Source: an uncultured Collinsella sp. (GTDB lineage Bacteria > Actinomycetota > Coriobacteriia > Coriobacteriales > Coriobacteriaceae). Taken from it: a stretch of DNA of 16,567 bases. The stretch spans positions 1 to 16,567 of the forward strand of contig UQLB01000036.1 in the NCBI GenBank assembly GCA_900541725.1, given 5' to 3'. Below, in pieces: positions 1 through 7,126 of the stretch (positions are counted from its first letter, which is position 1; the number at the start of each line of letters is the position of its first letter). A model generated the notes under the pieces. It searched no databases. It was given only the letters and a program-made list of their open reading frames with translations, and was not told the origin of the DNA. The position numbers were made by a program, and so were the translations under genes.

Positions 1-68
1 CAACGATATGGCACCGTGGGGACACATGTATGTCAATCCTGGTCTAACAGAGCCTAATCTAATTGTCG

Positions 69-112
69 ATCAAGAACGGCGACCGGCACCCCCTGTGCGG
101 TCGCCACTTGAT
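69..112 (+). promoter_or_regulatory. Structured leader hairpin upstream of aldolase gene
   Basis: A perfect 8-bp stem, GGCGACCG (78-85) with CGGTCGCC (98-105), is enclosed by a second 6-bp stem, ATCAAG (69-74) with CTTGAT (107-112). The stem can continue inward as CAC/GTG with one bulged G, leaving a CCCCT loop. No T-run follows, so it is not a standard terminator. It ends 32 bases before the start codon and does not cover the ribosome binding site at 131-136. It could be an mRNA leader structure or a protein-binding dyad; the sequence does not decide. Confidence 0.5.
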
Positions 113-144
113 ACATCCAGTGGAGACAACAGGAGGCAAACACT

Positions 145-996
145 ATGTACGTAACCTTGCGCGAAGTCCTGGCAGAGGCTAACCAGCTCAACATGGCCGT
201 TGGTGCTTTCAACACCCATAACCTCGAGATGTGCCCGTCGATTATTCGCGTCGCGGCTCGCCTGCACACCCCCGTGATCATCCAGACCTCCGAGGGCACC
301 GCTAGCTATGTCGGTCACCGCAACCTGGTTGCTGTGTGCAAGTCCATGGCCGAGGAGTACGGCGTCAACGTTGTTCTCCACCTCGACCACGCCAAGAACT
401 TCGACGAGATCCGCAAGGCTCTCGAGGCCGGCTATAGCTCGGTAATGTTTGACGGCTCCGCGCTTCCCTTCAAGGAGAACATCCTTGGTACCAAACGCAT
501 CGTCGAGATGGCTCAGGCCCACGGCGCTTCCGTTGAGGCCGAGCTCGGTACCGTCGGCGGTACCGAGGATGGCGTCGCCGTCGCCGATGCCGACGTGCGC
601 TATACCGATCCCGAGCAGGCCGTCGAGTTCATCGAGAAGACCGGCATCGACGCCCTTGCCGTCGCTATCGGCACCAACCATGGTCAGTACAAGTCCAAGA
701 CCAACATCTCCTTCGATCAGCTCGAGAAGATCCGCGATGCCGTGAACGGCTTCCCCCTGGTCATCCATGGTGGCACCGGTGTTAAGGACGAGGACGTTCG
801 TCACGTCATCGACCTGGGTATCCGTAAGTTCAATGTTGGTACCGATCTGCTCGTCAACTGGAACAAGACCTCCAAGCAGTGCTATGACGAGCTCAAGGAG
901 AACGCCTCCAACCGCAACATGGTTATGCCTGCTCAGAAGGCCGTCGAAGAGGTTGTCGAGCATCGCATCAGCCTCTTCAAGAATATCGTCGCTTAG
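145..996 (+). CDS. Class II fructose/tagatose-bisphosphate aldolase
   Basis: This 283-residue zinc-dependent cytoplasmic aldolase should split fructose- or tagatose-1,6-bisphosphate into glycerone phosphate and glyceraldehyde 3-phosphate. Visible family motifs are HLDH at 79-82 (catalytic D81, zinc ligand H82), VEAELGTVGG at 130-139, and the zinc-ligand regions GTNHG (H179) and IHGGTG (H208). The length is normal. AVAIGTNHGQYK resembles the GatY/KbaY branch, so tagatose-bisphosphate or another ketose bisphosphate is possible. The start has AGGAGG at 131-136, eight bases upstream. It is first in an apparent operon, with EIIA starting 16 bases after its stop, which suggests its product works downstream of the sugar imported by this PTS. 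The family assignment is firm; the exact substrate is inferred. Confidence 0.93.
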   Translation: MYVTLREVLAEANQLNMAVGAFNTHNLEMCPSIIRVAARLHTPVIIQTSEGTASYVGHRNLVAVCKSMAEEYGVNVVLHLDHAKNFDEIRKALEAGYSSVMFDGSALPFKENILGTKRIVEMAQAHGASVEAELGTVGGTEDGVAVADADVRYTDPEQAVEFIEKTGIDALAVAIGTNHGQYKSKTNISFDQLEKIRDAVNGFPLVIHGGTGVKDEDVRHVIDLGIRKFNVGTDLLVNWNKTSKQCYDELKENASNRNMVMPAQKAVEEVVEHRISLFKNIVA

Positions 997-1011
997 GGAC
1001 GAGGCGCACCG

Positions 1012-1461
1012 ATGCAGATTACGGAGATGCTCAAGCGCGAAAACGTTCGCCTTGCCGATTCTGTCGATTCCTGGCAGGACGCGATCAAGCTCGCCGTCGC
1101 TCCGCTTAACGAGGGCGGTTACGTCGAGGATCGCTATGCGGATGAGATTATCCGCGCCACCAACGAGATGGGTCCCTACTATGTGCTCACCGAAGACGTC
1201 GCGCTGATTCACGGTCGCCCCGAGGATGGCTGCATTAAAGGTCAGCTTGCCGTGACGGTTCTGAAGAAGCCCGTTAGGTTCTCGGAAGACAGCTTCGATG
1301 TTCGTCTTTTGGTCGCACTTGCGGCAGAGGATTCCAATTCACATATTGAGGCTATGCAGGTACTTGCTGGCATCTTTATGGATGAGGACAAGATTGCGCA
1401 GATCGTCGCTTCTGATGATGCCGACGAGATTTATCAGGCATTTACGGGTGCGGCGGCATAA
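1012..1461 (+). CDS. PTS EIIA component, mannitol/fructose-type (UlaC-like)
   Basis: This 149-residue cytoplasmic phosphocarrier receives phosphate from HPr on a histidine and passes it to EIIB. The active-site region reads GPYYVLTEDVALIHGRPEDG at 54-73, with H67 as the expected phosphorylated residue. The fold family is the EIIA-2 domain shared by mannitol, fructose and ascorbate systems, and the length is typical of a stand-alone EIIA. The start is an ATG 16 bases after the aldolase stop, with a GAGG ribosome site about eight bases before it. Partner genes are the EIIB at 1551 and the EIIC at 1905. An 83-90 base gap with two hairpins separates it from EIIB. Confidence 0.9.
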   Translation: MQITEMLKRENVRLADSVDSWQDAIKLAVAPLNEGGYVEDRYADEIIRATNEMGPYYVLTEDVALIHGRPEDGCIKGQLAVTVLKKPVRFSEDSFDVRLLVALAAEDSNSHIEAMQVLAGIFMDEDKIAQIVASDDADEIYQAFTGAAA

Positions 1462-1476
1462 AACAGTGTCGCTTGG

Positions 1477-1531
1477 TGCGGGCGAGCCTATGTGTTTGCC
1501 CGCATCTACCCCGAGGTGGGGCACGTGCCCC
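1477..1531 (+). promoter_or_regulatory. Two intercistronic hairpins between EIIA and EIIB genes
   Basis: TGCGGGC (1477-1483) pairs perfectly with GCCCGCA (1498-1504). A second element, GGGGCACGTGCCCC (1518-1531), is a perfect 14-base palindrome lying just before the EIIB ribosome site. No T-run follows either. They may stabilise or process the mRNA, or modulate EIIB translation; this is inference. Confidence 0.45.
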
Positions 1532-1550
1532 CAAAGGAAAGGAAATGAAC

Positions 1551-1850
1551 ATGGTCAAGATTTTGTGCTGCTGCGGCAATGGTCTTGGAAGCAGCTTTGC
1601 CTGCCAGATGGCTATTGAGCAGGTCATGAAGAAGCTCGGGGTCCAGTGCAAGATGGACCACGACAGCGTTTCCAGCGCCGCGGGCGCCTCTAAGGGCTTC
1701 GACATGATCGTCGCTGCCGAGAACTTCAAGACGCAGATCGAAAGCTACAACACCGGTCTTCCCTGCGTGTTCCTCAAGCGTCTTGTCGATAAGAAGGAAA
1801 TCGAGGAAAAGCTGACCCCGGTGCTCAAGGAGATGGGCGTCCTAGAGTAA
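1551..1850 (+). CDS. PTS EIIB component, ascorbate/galactitol-type
   Basis: This small cytoplasmic EIIB of 99 residues carries phosphate on a cysteine to the sugar during transport. The P-loop-like active site is KILCCCGNGLGSS at 3-15. C8, directly before GNGLGSS, is the expected phosphocysteine. This is the arrangement of the UlaB/GatB family. Two ATGs are possible, at 1545 and 1551. The purine-rich AAAGGAAAGGAA ending at 1544 gives better spacing to 1551, but 1545 (adding Met-Asn) cannot be excluded. A GTG-started longer version from 1473 would cross the upstream hairpins and lacks family support. It sits 54 bases before the EIIC start and probably forms one transporter with it. Confidence 0.9.
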   Translation: MVKILCCCGNGLGSSFACQMAIEQVMKKLGVQCKMDHDSVSSAAGASKGFDMIVAAENFKTQIESYNTGLPCVFLKRLVDKKEIEEKLTPVLKEMGVLE

Positions 1851-1870
1851 GGGCCTCTTCGCCTAGATTG

Positions 1871-1882
1871 ATAGAAATGTAC
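1871..1882 (+). promoter_or_regulatory. Candidate operator shared with the transaldolase leader
   Basis: ATAGAAATGTAC here is the exact reverse complement of GTACATTTCTAT at 6040-6051 upstream of the transaldolase gene. The next bases make ATGTACAT (1877-1884), a perfect 8-base palindrome. It lies 23 bases before the EIIC start. A role as a GntR operator is inferred from the shared word and the neighbouring regulator gene. Confidence 0.4.
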
Positions 1883-1904
1883 ATGAGAAAAAGGGGTGTA
1901 CAAC

Positions 1905-3212
1905 ATGGCTGTTCTTGAGTTTATTATCAATAACATCCTGACGCAGGCCGCCGTTGTTATCGGTCTCGTCGCCTGCCTGGGCCTTGTGCTTCAGAAGAAG
2001 TCGGCCAACGATGTGTTGCTCGGCACGTTTAAGACGATGCTCGGCTTCCTTGTTCTGGCTGCCGGCTCGAGCGTCATGCAGGGCTCTCTTGCCTACTTTG
2101 GCGATATGTTCAACTCCGCCTTCGGCTTCAACGGCATGACCGCCGTCGTCGCTTCCATCGAGGGCATCAACGGTCAGGCAATGACCGACCTCGGCCTTGG
2201 CTCCGAGATCGCCATCTGCCTCGCTGGCATCTTCGTGGTGAACATCATTCTCGCTCGTTTCACCAAGTTTAAGTATGTGTTCCTGACTGGCCAGGCCCTT
2301 CTGTGGGAGTCCACGCTCTGCGTCGTGTTCGCCTTCTTCTGCGGTCTGCGCGGTATCCCCCTGATCGTCGTCAGCTCCATCGTCGGTGGCGCCTTCGCTA
2401 CCCTCATGCCTGCCTTCGCTCAGCCCGTTGTCCGCAAGATCACCGAGTCCGATGACATCGCCCTGGGTCACTTCTGCACCTTTGGCTATATGTTCACCGC
2501 CCTTATCGCAAGCATCACCAAGAAGCTCGCTGGCGGCAAGGAGTCCAAGTCCACCGAGGACCTCCAGATTCCGCAGTCCCTGTCCTTCCTCCAGGATACC
2601 TACGCTGCTGTCGGCCTGGTCATGATCGTTTTCTACCTGGTCGTCGCTGCTTTCGCTGGTCCCGCTGCTGCTGCTGACTACTGCGGCGCCACCAACTTCA
2701 TGGTCTACGCTTTCCTCCAGGCCATGCAGTTCGTCGTCGGTCTGTACGTCCTGCTCGCCGGCGTCCGCCTGCTGCTCGCCGAGCTCGTCCCCGCCTTCCA
2801 GGGCATCTCGATGAAGCTCGTCCCCGATGCGCGCCCCGCTCTGGACTGCCCTGTCCTGTTCACCTATGCCCCTAACGCCGTTATCTTCGGCTTTGTGTTC
2901 ACCACGCTTGGCTCGCTGATCGGCATGGCTATCACCGGCCTCATGGGCACCCTCGTCATCCCCGGTGTTATGTCCAACTTCTTCGCCGGCGGCACTGCTG
3001 GTGTCTTCGGTAACGCCATCGACGGTCGTCGCGGCGCCATCATCGGCTGCATCTTCCACGGCATCTTCATCATGATCCTGCCTGCGCTCCTGTCCCCGAT
3101 GCTCGCTCAGATTGGCTTCGTGAACATGACCTGCACCGACGTCGACACCGTCGTCACCGGCTTCTTCTTCATGGCCATCAAGTCCATCCTCAGCGTCTTT
3201 GGTATCGCATAA
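1905..3212 (+). CDS. PTS EIIC permease, ascorbate (UlaA/SgaT) family
   Basis: This 435-residue, strongly hydrophobic integral membrane protein has roughly ten or more membrane segments. It begins MAVLEFIINNILTQ and continues with glycine-rich helices typical of UlaA/SgaT permeases, which form the sugar channel of the PTS. Family length is about 440-470, so it is complete. The ATG at 1905 is chosen because AAGGGG (1891-1896) lies eight bases upstream; a GTG at 1896 would overlap that site. Substrate: UlaA itself carries L-ascorbate, but UlaA-like permeases are also linked to pentitols and other sugars. No ascorbate-6-phosphate lactonase or L-xylulose-5-phosphate enzymes are seen here, so ascorbate is doubtful. 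A terminator at 3253 closes this gene group. Confidence 0.9.
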   Translation: MAVLEFIINNILTQAAVVIGLVACLGLVLQKKSANDVLLGTFKTMLGFLVLAAGSSVMQGSLAYFGDMFNSAFGFNGMTAVVASIEGINGQAMTDLGLGSEIAICLAGIFVVNIILARFTKFKYVFLTGQALLWESTLCVVFAFFCGLRGIPLIVVSSIVGGAFATLMPAFAQPVVRKITESDDIALGHFCTFGYMFTALIASITKKLAGGKESKSTEDLQIPQSLSFLQDTYAAVGLVMIVFYLVVAAFAGPAAAADYCGATNFMVYAFLQAMQFVVGLYVLLAGVRLLLAELVPAFQGISMKLVPDARPALDCPVLFTYAPNAVIFGFVFTTLGSLIGMAITGLMGTLVIPGVMSNFFAGGTAGVFGNAIDGRRGAIIGCIFHGIFIMILPALLSPMLAQIGFVNMTCTDVDTVVTGFFFMAIKSILSVFGIA

Positions 3213-3252
3213 GGATTCTTGTAGCGCCTGACGAAGGTCCAAGTCTTTCTTT

Positions 3253-3305
3253 AAGGGGGTTGTTCCTGTGCCTGGTCCCCGGCAGGGGAACAACCCCTTT
3301 CGTTT
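3253..3305 (+). terminator. Strong rho-independent terminator after EIIC
   Basis: GGGGTTGTTCC (3256-3266) pairs with GGAACAACCCC (3287-3297), extended outward by AAG/TTT and inward by TGCC (3269-3272) with GGCA (3281-3284). The following TTTCGTTTATT is T-rich. It lies about 40 bases after the EIIC stop and only 13 bases before the next ribosome site, leaving little room for a downstream promoter. The next gene may depend on read-through. Confidence 0.85.
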
Positions 3306-3328
3306 ATTACTGCTAGTGGAGGTTTCCA

Positions 3329-3721
3329 ATGGGTTTGTTTGGATTTGGCAAGAAAAAGGAGAAGGTGGCCTCCGCTGCAGCCGAGACCGCACCCGTTCTC
3401 GATCGAGATGCCGTTCTCGACGCCGTTAAGGCAAAGCGTTCCGAGCTCGAGGGCAAGGAGGGCGTCGCTGCCGCAAACGTTCTAAACGAGATTGGCAAGC
3501 TTTATGCCGATGCCAACATGGTCGACGAGGCCGTTGAGGCATACGAGCAAAGCCTGGAAGTCAATCGCACGATGGGCAAGGCGTCTGCGGCACTGGTCAA
3601 GCTGTACAACAAGAAGCGTGCGGCTGCCGCCGAAGCGAAAGACGATGAGGCTATCAAGTATTACATGGACAAGGTTACCGAGATGCTTGCTATCTCCAAA
3701 GACCAGCTTCGTGGCAAATAA
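3329..3721 (+). CDS. Small TPR-like protein of unknown function
   Basis: This 130-residue soluble protein starts MGLFGFGKKKEKV, a short glycine/lysine-rich N-terminus, followed by an alanine-rich helical body. Residues about 48-85 (NVLNEIGKLYADANMVDEAV then EAYEQSLEVN) look like one tetratricopeptide-type helix pair, a protein-interaction fold. The C-terminal part is charged and helical. There is no signal peptide or membrane segment. The start is set by GGAGG at 3318-3322. It lies between the PTS terminator and the kinase-aldolase fusion, 26 bases before the latter, so co-transcription with it is likely. I do not recognise a specific family, and no enzymatic motif is visible. A scaffold or adaptor role is only a guess. 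Confidence 0.75.
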   Translation: MGLFGFGKKKEKVASAAAETAPVLDRDAVLDAVKAKRSELEGKEGVAAANVLNEIGKLYADANMVDEAVEAYEQSLEVNRTMGKASAALVKLYNKKRAAAAEAKDDEAIKYYMDKVTEMLAISKDQLRGK

Positions 3722-3747
3722 TCGGGTAGTAAGAAGGGTTTCCCAGC

Positions 3748-5052
3748 ATGGAAAAGACGCTGATTTTGCTTGCCGGACCTCCGGCTACGGGCAAAACCGA
3801 TTTGGCAGATCGCATCAGGGCTCGCCATACGTCCGAGAGCTTTTTGAGCGTCTCGCTTGATGATGTTAAGGAAGAGTATTGGGATACGTACGGCTTTAAC
3901 AATGCCGAGGAAAAGGCTCAGGTTGATGCGAACGCGCTTCAGGAGTGGTTTCGTCGCCTCGATGTCGCCATGGCGGATGGGCCGCAGATTATGTGCGATT
4001 ATCCGTTCTCCGCCAAGCAGCACGACAGGCTCGCTGAGCTGGCGGACAAGCACGGCTACCGTGTGCTCACGATTCGTCTTGTCGCCGATCCCGTTATGAT
4101 CAGCAAGCGCTACCGTGCTCGCGATCTTAAGCCGACGCGTCATCTTGCGCACATTGTGACGCATTATCACAAGGGCGATGTGCTCGAAGATCGTAGCAAG
4201 GGCGACGACCTGGTCGATTTGGATATCCTTGTCGACCGCATCAAAAACCGCGGCTATGATACGTTTGAGCTGGGTCATACCATTGAGCTTGACGTGACCA
4301 ATGTCGATACCGTTGACTATCCGGGCTTTTTGGCCAAGGTCGATGAGTATCTGGACGATCCTTCGTCGGTTGCCGCCATTGCCGCCAAGGCGGGGGCAGA
4401 GTTTACTGATGAGGACCTCTGCTCGCGCATTGACTACACATTGCTTAAGCCGACGGCGACCTGGGACCAGATTGATGCCATTTGTGCCGAGGCATTCGAG
4501 TACGGTTGTGCCAGCGCATGCATCCCGCCTTCGTATATCGCCCGTGCCCACAAGGCCTATCCCGACCTTGTGCTTACCACGGTCATCGCTTTCCCGCTTG
4601 GCTATATGACGAGCGCTGCGAAAGCCGCCGAAGCGGCCGATGCCTACGCCAACGGTGCCTCCGAAATCGACATGGTGATCAATCAGGGCATGGTTAAGGC
4701 CCGCGATTACCAGGCGATTGAGGACGATATTCGAGCTGTGCGCGAGGCCGTGCCCAATGCGACGCTCAAGGTCATTGTCGAAACGTGCTATCTGGCGCAG
4801 GAAACCAAAAAGCCAATCTGTCATGCCGTCGAGGCTGCCGGCGCAGACTTTATTAAGACGTCTACGGGCTTTGGTACGGCTGGTGCCCAGGTTGAGGATG
4901 TCTATCTGTTTGCTCAAGAGTTGGGCGGCCGTGTAAAGGTCAAGGCATCGGGCGGCGTTCGCACGAAAGAAGATCTTGCACTTATGTCGGGCGCCGGTGC
5001 CGATCGTATCGGCGCGAGTGCCAGCCCGCGCAAGCTTTTCGGCGCGCGCTAG
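3748..5052 (+). CDS. deoC: P-loop kinase fused to deoxyribose-phosphate aldolase (DeoC)
   Basis: This 434-residue two-domain protein should be cytoplasmic. The N-terminal domain (about 1-200) has a Walker A motif GPPATGKT at 10-17 and an arginine-rich lid-like stretch, RYRARDLKPTRH (121-132). It resembles the AAA_33/zeta-toxin-like small-molecule kinase group. The C-terminal domain (about 220-434) is a DeoC aldolase, which splits 2-deoxyribose 5-phosphate into acetaldehyde and glyceraldehyde 3-phosphate. It shows DYTLLKPTAT (229-238), SEIDMVIN with D308, the Schiff-base K370 in FIKTSTGFG, and K399 in VKASGG. All catalytic residues are present. Stand-alone DeoC is about 220 residues, so the kinase is a genuine extra domain. 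The pairing suggests phosphorylation of a sugar or nucleoside followed by cleavage. The aldolase call is firm; the kinase substrate is unknown. Confidence 0.9.
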   Translation: MEKTLILLAGPPATGKTDLADRIRARHTSESFLSVSLDDVKEEYWDTYGFNNAEEKAQVDANALQEWFRRLDVAMADGPQIMCDYPFSAKQHDRLAELADKHGYRVLTIRLVADPVMISKRYRARDLKPTRHLAHIVTHYHKGDVLEDRSKGDDLVDLDILVDRIKNRGYDTFELGHTIELDVTNVDTVDYPGFLAKVDEYLDDPSSVAAIAAKAGAEFTDEDLCSRIDYTLLKPTATWDQIDAICAEAFEYGCASACIPPSYIARAHKAYPDLVLTTVIAFPLGYMTSAAKAAEAADAYANGASEIDMVINQGMVKARDYQAIEDDIRAVREAVPNATLKVIVETCYLAQETKKPICHAVEAAGADFIKTSTGFGTAGAQVEDVYLFAQELGGRVKVKASGGVRTKEDLALMSGAGADRIGASASPRKLFGAR

Positions 5053-5060
5053 AGGCAGTC

Positions 5061-5090
5061 TGGGGCATTCTCTGCATAAAGAATGCCCCA
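5061..5090 (+). terminator. Hairpin after kinase-DeoC gene, no T-run
   Basis: TGGGGCATTCT (5061-5071) pairs perfectly with AGAATGCCCCA (5080-5090) around an 8-base loop, nine bases past the deoC stop. The position suits a terminator, but AGATGGTGG follows instead of a T-tract. It may be a weak terminator or an mRNA 3'-end stabiliser. Confidence 0.5.
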
Positions 5091-5158
5091 AGATGGTGGT
5101 GAGTCGGTGGAGTATGCTCGGCTGGAGTGGAATATACGCGGACAGCGTTATCTATGTG

Positions 5159-5198
5159 TGTCTTTTGAGATTTTGCATTTAACATTTGTTAAAAGACA
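5159..5198 (+). promoter_or_regulatory. Nested palindromes upstream of gntR-type gene, candidate autoregulatory operator
   Basis: TTTAACA (5178-5184) and TGTTAAA (5187-5193) form a perfect inverted repeat with a 2-base spacer. A wider perfect pair, TGTCTTTT (5159-5166) with AAAAGACA (5191-5198), surrounds it. The stretch is AT-rich in a GC-rich region and lies about 50 bases before the regulator start. A clear -35/-10 pair at standard spacing was not found. Confidence 0.5.
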
Positions 5199-5247
5199 GC
5201 ACCTGATATCAAGGATTTAGAGAATTAGTCCAGATAGGGGAGGGATG

Positions 5248-5985
5248 ATGACCGATACGTCTGAGCTCGATTTTAGCGGCAAGGAACAGCTGTACTCTCA
5301 GCTGTACGATATCTTGTTCCAGGGAATTACGAGCGGTGCCTACAAGATCGGCGATTATATTCCCTCCGAAAGCGATCTTATGAAGCGCTATGACGTTTCG
5401 CGTGCAACGGCGCGCAAAGCGATGGAGCTGCTTTCTAATAATGGCTTGATTGAGAAGAAGCGCGGCCGCGGATCCGAGGTTATTGCCAACGTGCCACTCA
5501 GCTCGCCTAAGCGTGTCTCGAGCTATATCAAAAAGAATGTGGACGAGTTTGCAGTGCCGCAAAAACGCTTGATTGAGTCTGGCGTTGTAGCCATGCCCCA
5601 GCACGTTGCCCGCGAGCTGGGCTTGGCTGAGGGCACAAAGGCCTTCTGCCTTCGCCGTGTGCGCGTGTCGGGCGATCGTCCGTTCTATCTGGAGACGATT
5701 TATTACGAAGACGGCTATGTCCCGCATATTGCGGAGCGCGACTTTTCCAAGGAATCGCTTCGCGCTTATCTCAATAACTCGTGCGATATTCGCTGGAGCC
5801 GTGTGAGCCAAAAGATTGGAGCTTGCGTTGCTACCGACGAACAGGCCGAGCTATTGGGCATCAGCGTTGGTGCTCCGCTGCTCAACATTACGAGGGTTTC
5901 TCATGACCAGCAGAATGTGCCCCGTGAGTATGTGGAGTCGTTCTACCGCGCCGACCTCTACCGCCTCGAGATCGAACTCGATTAA
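5248..5985 (+). CDS. GntR family regulator, HutC subfamily (UTRA domain)
   Basis: This 245-residue transcription factor has an N-terminal winged helix-turn-helix at about 14-78; SESDLMKRYDVSRATARKAM is the recognition region and GLIEKKRGRG the wing. A UTRA effector-binding domain covers about 95-240. UTRA domains usually sense sugar phosphates or related metabolites. ATG 5248 is preferred over ATG 5245 because GGGGAGGG ends at 5244, leaving too little room for the earlier start. The gene lies between the DeoC fusion and the transaldolase gene, all on the plus strand, so it most likely controls the PTS, aldolase and transaldolase genes, usually as a repressor released by the imported sugar phosphate. 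Target assignment is inference. Confidence 0.9.
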   Translation: MTDTSELDFSGKEQLYSQLYDILFQGITSGAYKIGDYIPSESDLMKRYDVSRATARKAMELLSNNGLIEKKRGRGSEVIANVPLSSPKRVSSYIKKNVDEFAVPQKRLIESGVVAMPQHVARELGLAEGTKAFCLRRVRVSGDRPFYLETIYYEDGYVPHIAERDFSKESLRAYLNNSCDIRWSRVSQKIGACVATDEQAELLGISVGAPLLNITRVSHDQQNVPREYVESFYRADLYRLEIELD

Positions 5986-6020
5986 GGGGCTCTCCGTTCC
6001 ACTCTGATGCGGCGGCGCTT

Positions 6021-6065
6021 TTGACAAACAATTCAGTCCGTACATTTCTATATCATCATGTATGT
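6021..6065 (+). promoter_or_regulatory. Transaldolase promoter/operator region
   Basis: TTGACA (6021-6026) is a perfect -35 hexamer, but no good -10 sits 16-18 bases downstream; TATATC at 6049-6054 is too far. GTACATTTCTAT (6040-6051) is the reverse complement of the EIIC leader word at 1871-1882. CATGTATGT (6057-6065) also occurs at 25-33 ahead of the aldolase gene. The region probably contains the promoter and a regulator site, but exact elements are uncertain. Confidence 0.4.
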
Positions 6066-6077
6066 AAGGAGTACATT

Positions 6078-6782
6078 ATGGCAATCAAGGTATTTGCCGA
6101 CGGTGCCAATCTCGAGGGCATGCTCGACATGGCCGAGAACGGTAACGTTCAGGGCTTTACGACTAACCCATCGCTTATGAAGGCGGGTGGCGTGACCGAT
6201 TATCGCGAGTTCGCCAAGACCGTGCTCGAGCACATCACCGATGTCTCAGTTTCGTTTGAGGTCTTTGCGGACGATGAGGCGGGCATGGAGGCCGAGGCTC
6301 GCGAGATTGCGACTTGGGCTGACAATGTGTATGTCAAGATTCCCGCACTCAATACCAAGGGTGAGTCGACCGCGGCGCTCGTTAAGCGCCTTTCTGCCGA
6401 CGGCATTAAGGTAAACGTTACGACGATCTTTACTCCCGAGCAGGTCGATGAGTTTGTGGACGCTGTCTCCGCTGAGACGCCGTCTATCATCTCTATCTTC
6501 GCCGGCCGTATTGCCGATACCGGTGTTGATCCGCTGCCGTTGATGGCTGAGTCTGTCAAAAAGGCAGCGGCAAAGCCGCAGTGTGAGGTGCTCTGGGCGT
6601 CTACCCGTGAGCTGCTGAATATCTATCAGGCCGAGTCCGTGGGGTGCCAGATCATTACCGTTCCCAACGGCATTCTGGCCAAGCGCAAGAACGTCGGTAA
6701 GGACCTTATGGAGTATTCGCTCGACACCGTTAAGGGTTTCGCGCGTGATATCGAAACGCTTGGATTCCACATCCTGCCGTAA
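6078..6782 (+). CDS. Transaldolase (small, TalC/FSA-like fold)
   Basis: This 234-residue cytoplasmic enzyme moves a dihydroxyacetone unit between sugar phosphates, or releases it by fructose-6-phosphate aldolase activity. Motifs are FADGAN at 6-11 (D8), GFTTNPSLM at 26-34 (N30), the Schiff-base K87 in VYVKIP, and NVTTIFTP at 113-120. The short length matches the TalC/FSA/small transaldolase group rather than the ~320-residue TalB type. ATG 6078 is used because TAAGGA (6065-6070) lies seven bases upstream; a TTG at 6021 would include the promoter-like TTGACA. Its role is non-oxidative pentose phosphate interconversion, together with the split transketolase downstream. A terminator follows, so it may be transcribed singly. 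Confidence 0.9.
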   Translation: MAIKVFADGANLEGMLDMAENGNVQGFTTNPSLMKAGGVTDYREFAKTVLEHITDVSVSFEVFADDEAGMEAEAREIATWADNVYVKIPALNTKGESTAALVKRLSADGIKVNVTTIFTPEQVDEFVDAVSAETPSIISIFAGRIADTGVDPLPLMAESVKKAAAKPQCEVLWASTRELLNIYQAESVGCQIITVPNGILAKRKNVGKDLMEYSLDTVKGFARDIETLGFHILP

Positions 6783-6865
6783 CCGGACAAGCCGAGTCGT
6801 CCATACCGGTTGATGGCAGAAGGAGTAAGGGTCGTCGTTGCCTGTACGGCGGCGACTCGTAATGC

Positions 6866-6918
6866 CCCCAAGTTGGCAAAGGCTCCTGGCTTTTGTTGAC
6901 TTGGGGCTTTTATGTTTT
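6866..6918 (+). terminator. Rho-independent terminator after transaldolase gene
   Basis: CCCCAAGT (6866-6873) pairs with ACTTGGGG (6899-6906). Imperfect inner pairing (CAAAG with CTTTTG) fills the arm, and CTTTTATGTTTT follows. It lies about 84 bases past the stop. The 6783-6865 stretch before it has no gene, only a CGAGTCG/CGACTCG inverted repeat (6793-6799, 6853-6859). Confidence 0.75.
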
Positions 6919-6953
6919 AGGGTGAAATTTCCGTCTGGCACGCCATCTGAAAA

Positions 6954-7126
6954 ATGAAGAACGTAGGCGTTGCCGTCTGTACCTTGGGTATCGCCTACGC
7001 GTATATGGCCTAGAAGGCGATTCAAAATGAATGCGCCGCCTGTGGCATTGAGCACAAGGTTGAGACCAGGGTGGCTTGGGTATCGAGAAGGAGCTGACGC
7101 AGGAAGACGTTGACTCCACCGACATC
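6954..7126 (+). pseudogene. Decayed fructose-type PTS EIIB remnant
   Basis: From ATG 6954 the frame reads MKNVGVAVCTLGIAYAYMA, then a TAG stop at 7011-7013, then KAIQNECAACGIEHKVET. A shift of one base near 7067 continues as QGGLGIEKELTQEDVDSTDI. Joined, this matches the shape of fructose-type EIIB domains, whose hallmark is ACPTGIAHTYMA, then KVETQG, then GIENELT and a following acidic stretch. The phosphocysteine is kept (codon 6978-6980), but the P-T after it is lost and the active-site HT is now YA. With one stop, one apparent single-base deletion and a missing C-terminal part, the gene is dead. It is a relic of a second, fructose-like PTS beside the transaldolase and transketolase genes. 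The family match is from memory of the motif. Confidence 0.75.

Noticed and set aside
1863..3392. Long minus-strand open frame (509 codons) opposite the EIIC gene
   Set aside because: Acidic, low-complexity translation rich in D, G, E and H, typical of the antisense of a GC-rich hydrophobic gene; no start context or family features. The same holds for minus frames opposite glmS (14069-16051), the DeoC fusion and the aldolase.
6021..6077. Longer transaldolase from TTG 6021
   Set aside because: This would translate through the promoter-like region; ATG 6078 has a proper ribosome site and the standard family N-terminus.
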